From positions 1 to 51,414 of the forward strand of contig JAACJQ010000427.1 in the NCBI GenBank assembly GCA_016879935.1: DNA of 51,414 nucleotides. The letters are read 5' to 3'. Under the pieces are notes generated by a model, which was given only the letters and a program-made list of their open reading frames with translations, had not been told where the DNA came from and did not search any database. This stretch comes from Archangiaceae bacterium (GTDB taxonomy: Bacteria > Myxococcota > Myxococcia > Myxococcales > Myxococcaceae). The translations under genes were made by a program, and so were the position numbers. Below are positions 25,858 through 34,856 of the stretch, piece by piece (position 1 is the stretch's first letter; the number at the start of each line of letters is the position of its first letter).

Positions 25858-27798
25858 ATGCGAAGCGCTCTGGTGATGGTGTTCGCCTGTTTCGCGACGG
25901 CCGCGTGCCAGTGCAGCGGTGGCGAGACGTTGAAGCTCGCGGGTCCTTCGGCGTTGCTGCGCTCGGGGTCGGCGCGGTTTCAGGTGAGCGCGCTCGGCGT
26001 CGACGGCCAGCCCGGCGCGGGAGAGGTTCGCGTCACGAGCGAGCACGGCTCTCTGCGCAGCGGCGTGCAGGTGGTGTTGAGCGATGGCGTCGGCAGCGTC
26101 GACCTGACGTGCGCGCCCTCGGAGGACCCGGAGTGCGCGGGGCCGCTCCTCACCCTCGTCGCCACCTGGCGTGGCCAACAGGTCGAGCGAGAGGTGCGGT
26201 TGGTCGACATGTTCGAGAACGTCGGAGGTGGCGTCGCCGGAGCGGGTGGTGGTGCGGCCGACGCTGGAGGCTCCGATGGCGGGCAGCCCGACGCTGGTGG
26301 GTTCGACGGTGGCGCTGCCGACGCGGGGCCGTGCTCGGTGTCGGCGAACAGCTCTTTGGGCTGCGAGTTCCTCGCGACGGCGGTTCCGCCCGAGGCTGCG
26401 ACGCGCGGCTCCTGCTACGCGGTGGTGCTGGCGAACGGTGGCGCGCAGACGGTCGAGGTGATGGTCGAGCGCGACGGAGTGCCCCTCACGCCGTACACCT
26501 ACGTGCGGCTGCTCGACCGAAGCTCGAGCGGCACGCCGATGTACTCGAACGTCGCGACGCTGGGCGCCAGGGTGTTGCTCCCGGCGAACCGGGTGGCGGT
26601 GTTCTTCCTCGGGGAGGAGCCCAGCAGCCCGGGCACCGCGCGCATCGCCTGCCCCACGCCAGCCGCCGAGCTGCGCAGCTTTCAGGTCGCGGGCACCACC
26701 ACGTTCCCCGCGTTTCGCATCACCACCTCGCAGCCCGTCGCGGCCTACGACATCTACCCGTACGGAGGCGCCGCCAGCGCGGTGGCGAGCGCGAGCCTGC
26801 TGCTGCCGACGAGCGCGTGGTCGACGGTATCGGTGGGCGTGACGCCCGGGCCATCGCTCAGCACGTACGACCCGTACCTGCAGGTCTTCGCAGCGGAGGA
26901 CGCGACCGAGGTGAACATCGAGGCGCCCGTCGCCATCACGCCCGGCATCGGGGTGGTGGGCAGCAACGCGCGGCAGGTCATCCCCCGCATGTTGCGGCGT
27001 GGCGAGGTGCTGCAGCTCAACCAGCGCGCCGAGCTGGGCGGCTCGACGATTCGTTCGAACAAGCCGGTCGCTGTCTGGGGCGGGCACACCTGCATGCACG
27101 TGCCGAACGCGACGCCCGCATGTGACTCCACCCACCAGCAGCTGCCGCCCGTCGCGCACCTGGGCACCGAGTACGTCGCGCTGCGCCCGCCATCACGGCT
27201 GACGACGGAGGAGGACGCGCTCTGGCGCCTGGTGGGCACCCGCATGGGCACGGTGTTGACGTTCACGCCGCCGCAGCCCAACGCGCCCACCTCACTCGAG
27301 CCCGGGCAGACGGTGGAGTTCTGGGCGCCGGGGCCCTTCGTGGTGCGCTCGCAAGACGCGCTCCACCCGTTCCTCGCGACGCAGCTGATGCGCGGTGGCT
27401 CCGCTTTCCCCGGCAACGTCGGAGACCCCGAGTTCGTGCTGCTGGTGCCGCCCGGGCAGTTCCTGTCGAGCTACCTCTTCTTCACCGACCACACCTACGC
27501 GAACACGTTTCTCGTCTTCGTGCGGCGCCGCACGGCGGCCGGCTCGTTCGCGCCGGTCACGCTCGACTGCGGCGGCTCGATGACGTGGCTGCCCACCGGC
27601 GACCCCGACTTCGAGTACGCGATTCGCACGTGGCACAAGAACGACTCGAGCGGCTGCACCAACGGCATGCGGCGGGCGAGCAGCACCGAGCCGTTCGGCC
27701 TCACCGTGTGGGGCACCGACTTCTACGTCAGCTATGCGTACCCGGCTGGCATGGGGGTGAACCGCATCAACAGCGTCGACCCCGACCCGATTCGGTAG
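25858..27798 (+). CDS. IgGFc-binding-like surface lipoprotein
   Basis: The product is 646 residues. The start ATG 25858 has GGAGG about 18 bases upstream. A lipoprotein signal (LVMVFACFATAACQCSGG) leads to an Ig-like N-terminal region (about 30-120) and an Asp/Ala/Gly linker. Residues 155-640 match the IgGFc-binding protein N-terminal domain family, with GCEFLATAVP, CYAVVLANGG, FRITTSQPVAAYDIYPYGGA, TIRSNKPVAVWGGHTCMHVP, CDSTHQQLPPVAHLGTEYV and FVLLVPPGQFLSSYLFFTD. Such domains are common in myxobacterial secreted proteins; the human relative is a mucin-like protein. A role in adhesion or prey contact is an inference. Confidence 0.88.
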   Translation: MRSALVMVFACFATAACQCSGGETLKLAGPSALLRSGSARFQVSALGVDGQPGAGEVRVTSEHGSLRSGVQVVLSDGVGSVDLTCAPSEDPECAGPLLTLVATWRGQQVEREVRLVDMFENVGGGVAGAGGGAADAGGSDGGQPDAGGFDGGAADAGPCSVSANSSLGCEFLATAVPPEAATRGSCYAVVLANGGAQTVEVMVERDGVPLTPYTYVRLLDRSSSGTPMYSNVATLGARVLLPANRVAVFFLGEEPSSPGTARIACPTPAAELRSFQVAGTTTFPAFRITTSQPVAAYDIYPYGGAASAVASASLLLPTSAWSTVSVGVTPGPSLSTYDPYLQVFAAEDATEVNIEAPVAITPGIGVVGSNARQVIPRMLRRGEVLQLNQRAELGGSTIRSNKPVAVWGGHTCMHVPNATPACDSTHQQLPPVAHLGTEYVALRPPSRLTTEEDALWRLVGTRMGTVLTFTPPQPNAPTSLEPGQTVEFWAPGPFVVRSQDALHPFLATQLMRGGSAFPGNVGDPEFVLLVPPGQFLSSYLFFTDHTYANTFLVFVRRRTAAGSFAPVTLDCGGSMTWLPTGDPDFEYAIRTWHKNDSSGCTNGMRRASSTEPFGLTVWGTDFYVSYAYPAGMGVNRINSVDPDPIR

Positions 27799-27825
27799 CG
27801 CGCCAGCGCTCCGCGTCGCCAGCCA

Positions 27826-27864
27826 CCGATGACGTTGGGGAAGACGCCGGTCTCGGAGCTGCCA
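27826..27864 (-). other. Relic of the phosphodiester glycosidase gene 3' end
   Basis: On the minus strand this reads SETGVFPNVIG, like the C-terminus of the glycosidase at 30712 (YETGFFP then NVIGVR) with a 33-base deletion. The DNA matches 30734-30805 in two blocks: 14 of 14 bases, then 24 of 26. Both copies have the same orientation and flank the EGF/kelch gene. Confidence 0.65.
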
Positions 27865-27892
27865 CCCGCCACATGCCTGCCAACGCTGTCGG

Positions 27893-30586
27893 TCATGGAA
27901 CCAGCGTGAACCGCAGCGCGCGGCTGGTGTTCACGGCGCCAGCCCGGTTGAACGAATGCTGCACGCCATAGGCGCCGGCCGGGCCCTGGACGCCGATGGT
28001 GGCGCTGTCGCCCGACGCGGCGGCGCCCGTGAGTTCGCAGTAGTGGAACTCGATGGCCGAGTCCGATTCGAAGAGCTTGACCTGAAAGCGGAGCTGGTTG
28101 TTCGAGCTCTGGTTCGTTCGCAGGTTGCTCCACTGAAACACGCGAGCACGCTGCGGCGCCGTGCCGACGAGGTTCGTGCTCAGCGTCGCGCCCGTGAGCG
28201 GCTTCAAATCGTCCCAGTAGGGCGCGATGACGTCGTACAGGGCGCCAGTGGTGGGAATGGAGAGGTTCAAGCCGCTCACCGAGGTGCTGCTGCCGCGGCC
28301 GGTCTCGAGGTAGCCCCTGGCCGAGGCCTTCAACGAGTCGATCTGGTCGCCGAAGAAGCGCACGTCGAAGCTGAGGGGAATGCTGCTCGAGTACCAGCCT
28401 TCGGGGAGCGGCGACGAGAGCGCGGCGCCAGCGCGGGGGTCGCACGCCACCGGCACCGTCGAGATGGCATAGGTTGGCCTCGGCCCACGAACCCAGGTGG
28501 CGTTGTTGAGCGTGGTGCTGCTGATGCCTCCGAACGAGAGGAGGCCACTTCTGGTCCACGCCATGGCGGCGCCCTCGACGTGATAGCGCGTCGAGTTGGC
28601 CGTGACGTCGAGCCAGAACACCCCGTTCCATTCGAAGGTGCGGGCGTGGCGGACTCCACCGATGCGGCCACTGAAGACGACGGTGCGCCGGCGAATGGGG
28701 TCGTAACCCATGGCCTGCCCCGTGAAGTTGCCAGGGTCTGGTGATGGGCTGGTGTTCGACGCCAGCGTCCAGCTCGTGCCGTCGAACTCCCAGAGGTCCG
28801 CGCCGGCGCCGCCGAACACCTGCACCCGTTGCCGGGCCGAGTCGTAGGCCATGCTGTGGTCCTGGCGAGCGCCCGGCCCAGTGACCATTCGCTGGGTCCA
28901 CGTCGTGCCGTCGTACTCCCAGGTGTCGCCGAGCAGTCCGTTGCTGCCGACTCCACCGAACAGCACCGTGCGCCCGCGCGCGCTGTCGTAGACCATGGTG
29001 TGCAGCCAGCGCCCCGGCGGAGACGTCGTGGGGGAGCGCTGCGTCCACGTCGTGCCGTCGTACTCCCAGGTGTCGTTGCGGGCCGTGCCCGGCGAATAGC
29101 CGCCGAAGAGCACCACCCGGTTGCGAGCCGAGTCGAAGCTCATCGCGTGGTCGCTCCGAGGCACGGGGCCGACCGCGTTGCTTTGCCGCCATCGCTGGCC
29201 GTCGTGCTCCCAGGTGTCGCCGAGGCGGTTGACGCCATTGTTCCCTCCGAAGAGCACGACCACCCCGCGCTGCGTGTCGGCCGCCACCGCGTGGCCCGAG
29301 CGCGCAGAGGGGCTGGTGGTGGTGGTGCGATTCATCCACAGCACGGGCGTGCACTCGAAGCCGCCCGGTGTGTTGGCGCACCCCTCTGCGCAGCCTCCGT
29401 TGTTGGTGGCGCACTCGTCGATGTCGAGGCAGGTGAGGCCGTCGCCCGTGAAGCCCGTGCGGCACGCGCAGGTTCGGCCCGACGCCTGGTTGGTGCAGAT
29501 GGCCATCTCACTGCAGCCGCCGTTGTTGGTGAAGCAGGCGTCGATGCTGCAGGTCAGGCCATCGCCGAGGAAGCCGGGGTTGCACGCGCAGGTGTGGCTC
29601 CCGGGAGTGTTGGTGCACGTCGCCGAGACGTGGCACCCACCGTTGCCCGAGGCGCACTCGTTCAAATCGGTGCAGGTGATGCCGTCACCACCGAAGCCGG
29701 GTTTGCACGCACAGGTGCGCGACCCCACGGTGTTGGTGCACGTCGCGTCGAGGCTGCAACCACCGTTGCCCAGCAGGCACTCGTCGACGTCGACGCAGCC
29801 ACTCCCCGAGGCGGCATAGCCCGGCAGGCAGCAGGCGACGCCGTTGGTGCTGGTGTTGGCCACGCACCGCTGGCCGCAGGCGCGCTGGTTGGCTGGGCAG
29901 GTGCACACGCCCGAGGCGCAGGTCGCACCCGCAGGGCAGTCGGTCGAGAGGCGGCAACCGGTGGCGCAGGTGCGCGTGGGAGGGTCGCAAAAGAAGCCAG
30001 GACCGCAGCTGGCCCCGGCCGACGTGCAGTCGGTCGGCAACAAGGCGCAGGTGCCCCGGTTGCAGACTTCACCCCCGCGGCACACCACACCGCACCGGCC
30101 GCAGTTCTCGAGGTCGGCTGCGAGGTCGACGCAGGCCTGGCCGCACTGAACCAGCGTGCCTGCACAGGCGCCGCTCGTCGGGGCCCCACCACTCGTCGCC
30201 CCGCCCGCGCTGCCGCCGCCCATGGTGCCGCCGCCCGCGCTACCGCCTCCAGCCACCGTCCCACCCGCGGTGCCGCCAGCCATTCCTCCGGCCGCTGCGT
30301 CTCCGCCCCCGGAGACCTCGCCGCCCGCGCTACCACCGCCAGCCGAACCTCCGGCGTCGGGTCTCGGGTTCGACGGGGAGCACGCGCCGACGACGCAGGT
30401 CGCGCCCGCCCCGCAGCTGATGCAGGCCGCGCCGGCCGCTCCGCACGCCGCTGCATCGAGGCCTTGCCGGCACTCGCCAGCGCTCGTGCAGCACCCGCTG
30501 CAGGTCGAAGGAGAGCAGGTGTCGGTGCCCGGCATCGGAGTGCAGCCGAGCGCGAGGGCGACGGCGAAGACAGAGAGCGTTCTCAT
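27893..30586 (-). CDS. Surface lipoprotein with EGF-like and kelch-like repeats
   Basis: The product is about 897 residues from ATG 30586. In order: a lipoprotein signal (LSVFAVALALGCTPMP), a Cys-rich module (CSPSTCSGCCTSAGECRQG), a Gly/Ala/Ser linker, further Cys-rich segments, four calcium-binding EGF-like domains (DVDECLLGNGGCSLDATC, LNECASGNGGCHVSATC and two more) at about 285-440, then five or six kelch/galactose-oxidase-like blades (HAVAADTQRGVVVLFGG, TWEYDGTTWTQR, HTMVYDSARGRTVLFGG), and a C-terminal beta domain (LSFDVRFFGDQIDSL, ATIGVQGPAGAYGVQHSFN). The array suggests extracellular binding to glycans or proteins. The gene is flanked by direct repeats of the glycosidase 3' end. Confidence 0.92.
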   Translation of the reverse strand: MRTLSVFAVALALGCTPMPGTDTCSPSTCSGCCTSAGECRQGLDAAACGAAGAACISCGAGATCVVGACSPSNPRPDAGGSAGGGSAGGEVSGGGDAAAGGMAGGTAGGTVAGGGSAGGGTMGGGSAGGATSGGAPTSGACAGTLVQCGQACVDLAADLENCGRCGVVCRGGEVCNRGTCALLPTDCTSAGASCGPGFFCDPPTRTCATGCRLSTDCPAGATCASGVCTCPANQRACGQRCVANTSTNGVACCLPGYAASGSGCVDVDECLLGNGGCSLDATCTNTVGSRTCACKPGFGGDGITCTDLNECASGNGGCHVSATCTNTPGSHTCACNPGFLGDGLTCSIDACFTNNGGCSEMAICTNQASGRTCACRTGFTGDGLTCLDIDECATNNGGCAEGCANTPGGFECTPVLWMNRTTTTSPSARSGHAVAADTQRGVVVLFGGNNGVNRLGDTWEHDGQRWRQSNAVGPVPRSDHAMSFDSARNRVVLFGGYSPGTARNDTWEYDGTTWTQRSPTTSPPGRWLHTMVYDSARGRTVLFGGVGSNGLLGDTWEYDGTTWTQRMVTGPGARQDHSMAYDSARQRVQVFGGAGADLWEFDGTSWTLASNTSPSPDPGNFTGQAMGYDPIRRRTVVFSGRIGGVRHARTFEWNGVFWLDVTANSTRYHVEGAAMAWTRSGLLSFGGISSTTLNNATWVRGPRPTYAISTVPVACDPRAGAALSSPLPEGWYSSSIPLSFDVRFFGDQIDSLKASARGYLETGRGSSTSVSGLNLSIPTTGALYDVIAPYWDDLKPLTGATLSTNLVGTAPQRARVFQWSNLRTNQSSNNQLRFQVKLFESDSAIEFHYCELTGAAASGDSATIGVQGPAGAYGVQHSFNRAGAVNTSRALRFTLVP

Positions 30587-30711
30587 GGCGCGGAGATGTG
30601 CCATCGCGGGCGCCATCCGCGCCGTCTCGAGGTCAGGAATGCGATTCCTGAGTTCGAGAATCGTGAGGCCGAAGCGAAGGGCTGGATGGAAGGTAGACTC
30701 CGCCCGGCGCG

Positions 30712-31533
30712 CTACTGCTTCGGGGCGCGCACACCGATGACGTTGGGCAGCTCCCACTGCCGGTCGTTGTCATCGCGCGGGAAGAAGCCGGTCTCGTAGC
30801 TGCCATCGAGGTCGAGGGTCAGGTCCTTGCCGCGAATCGAGAGGCTCGCTTCGGGCCCGCCCTCGACGTGCATCGCGCGAACGACCCCGAGCCCGGTCGC
30901 CAGCACACGCGTCATCAGGTCGGCCATCTCGAACGGCGTGCGCGTGAAACAGAAGAGCAGCTTTCCCGACGCGTCCATCGCGACGAAGGCTTCGCTCCAC
31001 TTGCGGTTGTTGGGTTTCCACACGTTCTCGCCCGGGCCTTTGATGAGGCGCAGGTTCTGAATGACGGTGCGGTACGGCTTCACGGCGTCGTCGAAGCCGG
31101 GCGCGTCGCGGTCGAGCATCACGGCCTTCGGGAGCGACGCATCGCTCGGGTCCATCGCGAGCACCGACTGGTACGACTTCTTCCACGAGCGCTGGTTGAC
31201 GTGGTCGCCGTGCACGAGCTTGCCGACGTTCGAGCGGTAGTCGGTCTGGAACATGCCGGCGTTGATGACGACGGAGAAGCCCTGCTGGGCGCTCCACTGT
31301 GAGGCCGTGCGCATCGCGCCTGATTCGCTCGCGAGCCCGAGGTCGAGCGTGGCCACGTTCGGGTCGATGCGTACGACGTGCAGCTTGCCGTCACCGGCTT
31401 CGGGCTTCTCGACGAGCGTGAGCGTGCCGTACTCGACGCCGGGCTGCAGTGTCTTGAGCGCCACGGGCTTCGGCGGCTCGGCGAGGGCGAGTGAACACAC
31501 GACGAGGCCTGCGCACCACGCGACGCGAGTCAT
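30712..31533 (-). CDS. Phosphodiester glycosidase family protein (DUF2233)
   Basis: The product is 273 residues. A signal peptide (VAWCAGLVVCSLALAEPP) indicates export. The domain matches the NAGPA / DUF2233 family that cleaves N-acetylglucosamine phosphodiesters: LHVVRIDPNVATLDLGLAS, FSVVINAGMFQTDYRSNVG, LAMDPSDASL, NLRLIKGPGENVWKP, AFVAMDASGKLLFCFTRTPF, MHVEGGPEASLSIRG. The Asn-Ala-Gly-Met-Phe segment is the family's central motif. A periplasmic or secreted role in processing cell-wall or exopolysaccharide phosphodiesters is likely. ATG 31533 is used; the frame extends 42 codons upstream without a signal. A relic of its 3' end lies at 27826. Confidence 0.9.
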   Translation of the reverse strand: MTRVAWCAGLVVCSLALAEPPKPVALKTLQPGVEYGTLTLVEKPEAGDGKLHVVRIDPNVATLDLGLASESGAMRTASQWSAQQGFSVVINAGMFQTDYRSNVGKLVHGDHVNQRSWKKSYQSVLAMDPSDASLPKAVMLDRDAPGFDDAVKPYRTVIQNLRLIKGPGENVWKPNNRKWSEAFVAMDASGKLLFCFTRTPFEMADLMTRVLATGLGVVRAMHVEGGPEASLSIRGKDLTLDLDGSYETGFFPRDDNDRQWELPNVIGVRAPKQ

Positions 31534-31565
31534 GGAGCGAGCTTCAGCAGAATGCGTGCCGGAGT

Positions 31566-31973
31566 TCAGCGAGAACGACGTTTCTCGAGCTCGGCTCGCG
31601 CCGCAGTGACGCCGACGTCGGGATGCCTTCTTCGGTAGAGCTGAATCGCCTCGGTCCATCGGCCTGCCGCGACGTCGGCGTCGAGCTGCTCGTCGAAGGT
31701 CGGCGTCTCGAGGTGTTCGATGATCGTCCTCGCGTATTCCTCGACGCCGCCGCTGGCGTACGTCGCGTTGCGCAGTTGCCGCACGATGGCCGCCGCTTCG
31801 GGTGAGCGTCTGAGAATGGCGGTGTCATTCACGAACAGCTGAATGCTGCCCGACCGCTGCCGCGCGATCGATCGATCGAGGAGCACGTGGAACCGGCTTC
31901 CGTTCTCAGTGACGCCCAGAAGAGAGAGTGAGCCTCCATCGGTTGCATACGCGCACTCGGTGAACGTGATCAC
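31566..31973 (-). CDS. Hypothetical protein with one L7/L12-like motif
   Basis: The product is 135 residues from GTG 31973. The N-terminal 60 residues look like a small beta-rich domain (ITFTECAYATDGGSLSLLGV, SRFHVLLDRSIARQR). Near the C-terminus, VAAGRWTEAIQLYRRRHPDV followed by GVTAARAELEKR follows the same pattern as the L7/L12-like repeats in the genes at 4120 and 4762. There is no signal peptide. It sits 32 bp upstream of the glycosidase gene on the same strand. The function is unknown. Confidence 0.7.
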   Translation of the reverse strand: MITFTECAYATDGGSLSLLGVTENGSRFHVLLDRSIARQRSGSIQLFVNDTAILRRSPEAAAIVRQLRNATYASGGVEEYARTIIEHLETPTFDEQLDADVAAGRWTEAIQLYRRRHPDVGVTAARAELEKRRSR

Positions 31974-32101
31974 CCCGCGACTCTACCTGGGGGAACTCGC
32001 CTCGAAATTCGGGCCGATCTGCGAACCGCGCTGACAAATGGTGTCCGGTCTCACGCTGCCCCGCCGCGGATACTTCTTCAGCGCTGCACCCGAGGACGAC
32101 C

Positions 32102-33106
32102 ATGACGATTCGCACCAACCTCTCGAAACTGCAGACCGTCCTTCCCCGGGTCGCCTCGAGCGCACAGCAACGTACACCGTCGCCTTCCTCCATCACCGAC
32201 AGCTTCAAGGCGGTGATTCCGCCGGCGAAGAAGGTCGTCGAGCTCGCGCTCGAGAAGCTGCAGCCGAAGAACAAGGGCACCTCGCGCGACGTGGCCGATG
32301 CGCTGCGTGACGCCGACCAGATTCTGCGTGGGCCTGCCATCGACCGCGTCTCCGATGGCACCGCCGAAGTCACGCGCGATGCGGCGAGCGTGAACGACGC
32401 GCGCGACACGAACGTGAACGACCCGCGCCACCAGGCCGCGCTCGAGCAGCTCGAAGCGAACAAGCCGCTCGAGACCGCCGCGCTCGAGACGATGACGCCA
32501 TCGCAGCGCGCGCAGTACCAGGCCGTGAAGGACCGCTGCCTCGACGCGAACGACCCGGTGGCCGCCCTCGCGCTCGAGAAGCTGCTGCTCGACGGCAAGC
32601 TGCCCGGCGACGAAGACCTCAAGGGCGAAGGCACCACGCTCGACCACCTCGCGAAGCTGTCAGACGAGAAGACGCCGCTCGCCGAGGGCATCGACCGCAA
32701 CCAGCTCGTCACCGACCTCGTGCAGGAGCTGGCGACGCCGAGCTCCATCGGTCAGGGGCAGCGCGGCACCTGCGCTCCGACGACGCTGGCCATTCAGCTC
32801 GCGATGCACGACCCCGCCGAGTACGCGCGCATCGCCGCCGGGCTCGCGAGCCCCGAAGGCACCGTGCAGCTCGCGGGCGGGCAGACCATCACGCGTGAAG
32901 CGAACAGCATCGAGGGCGACTCGACGAACCGCTCCATCACGCAGCGGCTCGTAGGCGGCGCGTTCATGGAGCTCGCCAATGGCGACCGCGACTTCAACGA
33001 CGACACCGGCGAAGGCGCCGGCGCCTGGAGCGACAAGCTCGACGTGCTCTACGAGGCCATCACCGGCCGCAAGATGAGCGACCAGCGCCTCACCACCGAC
33101 GAGTAG
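32102..33106 (+). CDS. Papain-like cysteine protease, N-terminal part (split by TAG)
   Basis: This part is 334 residues from ATG 32102. About 200 residues of charged, mostly helical pro-like sequence lead to a catalytic-Cys segment: SSIGQGQRGTCAPTTLAIQL, in which Gln then Cys precede a helix, as in papain-like and C39-like peptidases. The frame ends at TAG 33104-33106. The next ORF (33119-33511) continues in the same frame and carries the matching His and Asn, so the intact gene would be 32102-33511 (about 470 codons). There is no signal peptide. It is a nonsense mutation, a read-through stop or a sequencing error; I cannot tell which. Confidence 0.75.
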   Translation: MTIRTNLSKLQTVLPRVASSAQQRTPSPSSITDSFKAVIPPAKKVVELALEKLQPKNKGTSRDVADALRDADQILRGPAIDRVSDGTAEVTRDAASVNDARDTNVNDPRHQAALEQLEANKPLETAALETMTPSQRAQYQAVKDRCLDANDPVAALALEKLLLDGKLPGDEDLKGEGTTLDHLAKLSDEKTPLAEGIDRNQLVTDLVQELATPSSIGQGQRGTCAPTTLAIQLAMHDPAEYARIAAGLASPEGTVQLAGGQTITREANSIEGDSTNRSITQRLVGGAFMELANGDRDFNDDTGEGAGAWSDKLDVLYEAITGRKMSDQRLTTDE

Positions 33107-33118
33107 CGCGCCGGAGCG

Positions 33119-33511
33119 ATGGACATCATCGACACCCAGCTGCGCGCGGGCACCGAAGTGCCGGTCGCGCTCTCGTGGGGCAGCGACGGCGGGTACCACA
33201 AGGTGCTGGTGACGGGCACCGAGACGGTCGATGGCAAGGAGTACGTCGACTACATCAACCCGTGGGGCCGCGAAGAGCGCATGCCGCGAGAAGACTTCGA
33301 GAAGCGCCTCGCCGACATCAGCTACGACCCGCGCGCGCAGGTGCTGGGCACGGTGCTGCAGGGCGTCGACACGGTGAAGGACGGCATCGACACGGTGCGA
33401 GATGGCATCGGCCGCATCACCGAAGGCGTGAAGGACGTCATCGACCGGCTCGACCCGAAGGACCTGCAGATGGACGTGCGGCTCTCGCAGTTCCGCTCCA
33501 TCAAACTCTGA
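33119..33511 (+). CDS. Papain-like cysteine protease, C-terminal part (after the TAG)
   Basis: This part is 130 residues from ATG 33119, in the same reading frame as the preceding ORF and separated only by TAG plus four codons. It carries the likely catalytic His in GGYHKVLVTG and the Asn/Asp in YVDYINPWG, which complete the Cys of the first part. It then ends in a repetitive helical stretch (VDTVKDGIDTVRDGIGRI). Alone it cannot be an active Cys protease. The ATG may be only an internal Met of the original gene, with no clear ribosome site (GGAGCG nearby). Confidence 0.65.
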   Translation: MDIIDTQLRAGTEVPVALSWGSDGGYHKVLVTGTETVDGKEYVDYINPWGREERMPREDFEKRLADISYDPRAQVLGTVLQGVDTVKDGIDTVRDGIGRITEGVKDVIDRLDPKDLQMDVRLSQFRSIKL

Positions 33512-33523
33512 GTCGCCAGCGCG

Positions 33524-34192
33524 TCAGTTCGAGCACTCGCACAGGTTGCAGCCCGTCGCGTCCTGCTTGAACCCTGCGGGGCACGAGAGCGAACACGGCG
33601 GAGGCATGCAGGTGGCGCCCGGCCTGGGTGAGCATTCACACAGCCCACACCCGCTCGACGTGCGCTTGAAGCCGAAGGCGCAGGGCATCTGGCAGAACGA
33701 GGTGCCGCAGCCCGCATCGGAGCGCGGCGCTGCGCAGCTACAGACCTCGCAACCCAGAATGTCGCGCGCGAAGCCGTGCTGACACGCCAGCTGGCAGTCG
33801 GTGACGTCGCCGCACCCCGCGTCGAAACCACCACCGGCGTCGACCGTGCCTGCATCGACGCCGGCGTCCCCACCGGCTCCGGCGTCTGAAGTCGTTCCTG
33901 CGTCGACGCCAGCGTCGTCACTGGCTCCGGCGTCCGCTCCTGCGTCGAAGGGCACGCCCGCGTCGACGACCGCACACGCGCAGCGCTCGCAGCCTGCGTC
34001 ATCTCGCTCGAAGCCATCGCGGCAGGCGAGCTGGCAGATGGTCGGAGCACAGACCGCACCAGCGTCGTCGGCCTCGCAGCCCTCGCCGACACAGGGGCCC
34101 AGCTGCGCGCGGGAGTCGTCTCCCAGCGACAACAACCGCTCGCACCCGCTCACCGCGAAGAGCAGCACCACAGCCAGCGTTCGTGTCGTCAT
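33524..34192 (-). CDS. Secreted Cys-rich lipoprotein with antistasin-like repeats
   Basis: The product is 222 residues from ATG 34192. The lipoprotein signal is LAVVLLFAVSGCERL. Four Cys modules follow, of the type C-x3-C-x-L-x-C-x2-GF-x-R-D-x2-GC-x2-C-x-C (for example ICQLACRDGFERDDAGCERC, DCQLACQHGFARDILGC, CSLSCPAGFKQDATGCNLC). An Asp-Ala-Gly linker lies between the first and second modules. The pattern is that of antistasin-like domains, which in leeches inhibit serine proteases; a similar role here is only a guess. It is the last gene of the proposed ECF-linked run (16 bp after the TPR-like gene). Confidence 0.85.
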   Translation of the reverse strand: MTTRTLAVVLLFAVSGCERLLSLGDDSRAQLGPCVGEGCEADDAGAVCAPTICQLACRDGFERDDAGCERCACAVVDAGVPFDAGADAGASDDAGVDAGTTSDAGAGGDAGVDAGTVDAGGGFDAGCGDVTDCQLACQHGFARDILGCEVCSCAAPRSDAGCGTSFCQMPCAFGFKRTSSGCGLCECSPRPGATCMPPPCSLSCPAGFKQDATGCNLCECSN

Positions 34193-34208
34193 GCTTCACC
34201 GTGAGCCG

Positions 34209-34856
34209 TCACGGGGTCTGACCTTTCACTGGCGCGCAGACGCCAAGCGCGGCCTGCACCACTTCTGGCTGAGTCGCCTCGAGCTTCGACGTCACGGCAA
34301 TGGCTTGCTCACAGCTGCCGCGCGACGCCAACAGCCGGGCCCATGACAGCCGCAACGCCGGCGTCAGGTCGGCTTCGGGCAGACGCTCGAGCGCCGCGAG
34401 GGCGAGACCCGGGTCGTCGCGCTCCAGCAGCACCCGCACCCGCAGCACACGCGCTTCGCTCTCGAGCACGCCTGCGGGGAACTGACGCGCGCGCTCGTCG
34501 AGCACCGAGAGCGCCTTCGCCGTGTCGCGCTGGTTGAGCGCCTCGAGCGCCTGTTCGAGCAGCGCCGCTTCGCGGGTCACCGGGTCGGCGACGACGGGCG
34601 CGCGTGGTGGGAGCGGCGCAGGTGCTGGGCCGAGCAGCCCGGGTACGACGCGTGACAGCGCCACCGTGCCAGCCGAACCCAGCGCGGCGCTCGCGAGCAG
34701 GGCCAGGCCGAGCGCGAGCGGGCGCAGCGACGGCCGTGAGACTGCGGCCTCGTCTTCGAGCCGGGCCGCCACGCGCGCGACGGTTCGAGGCGTCACGTCG
34801 TGCGCCGGGTCGCCGCGTTTCAGCAGCGCCTTCACGTCATCGGGCAGGTCGTTCAC
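34209..34856 (-). CDS. Single-pass membrane protein, TPR-like, ECF partner
   Basis: The product is about 215 residues. GTG 34856 overlaps the ECF sigma stop as GTGA. An N-terminal cytoplasmic stretch of about 45 residues (VNDLPDDVKALLKRGDPAHD) precedes one transmembrane helix (LRPLALGLALLASAALGSAG). The outside part is helical with TPR-like periodicity (ALLEQALEALNQRDTAKALS, RVLLERDDPGLALAALERLP). It is in the usual place of an anti-sigma factor and has the right topology, but lacks the zinc-finger motif, so an anti-sigma role is an inference. Confidence 0.75.
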   Translation of the reverse strand: MNDLPDDVKALLKRGDPAHDVTPRTVARVAARLEDEAAVSRPSLRPLALGLALLASAALGSAGTVALSRVVPGLLGPAPAPLPPRAPVVADPVTREAALLEQALEALNQRDTAKALSVLDERARQFPAGVLESEARVLRVRVLLERDDPGLALAALERLPEADLTPALRLSWARLLASRGSCEQAIAVTSKLEATQPEVVQAALGVCAPVKGQTP

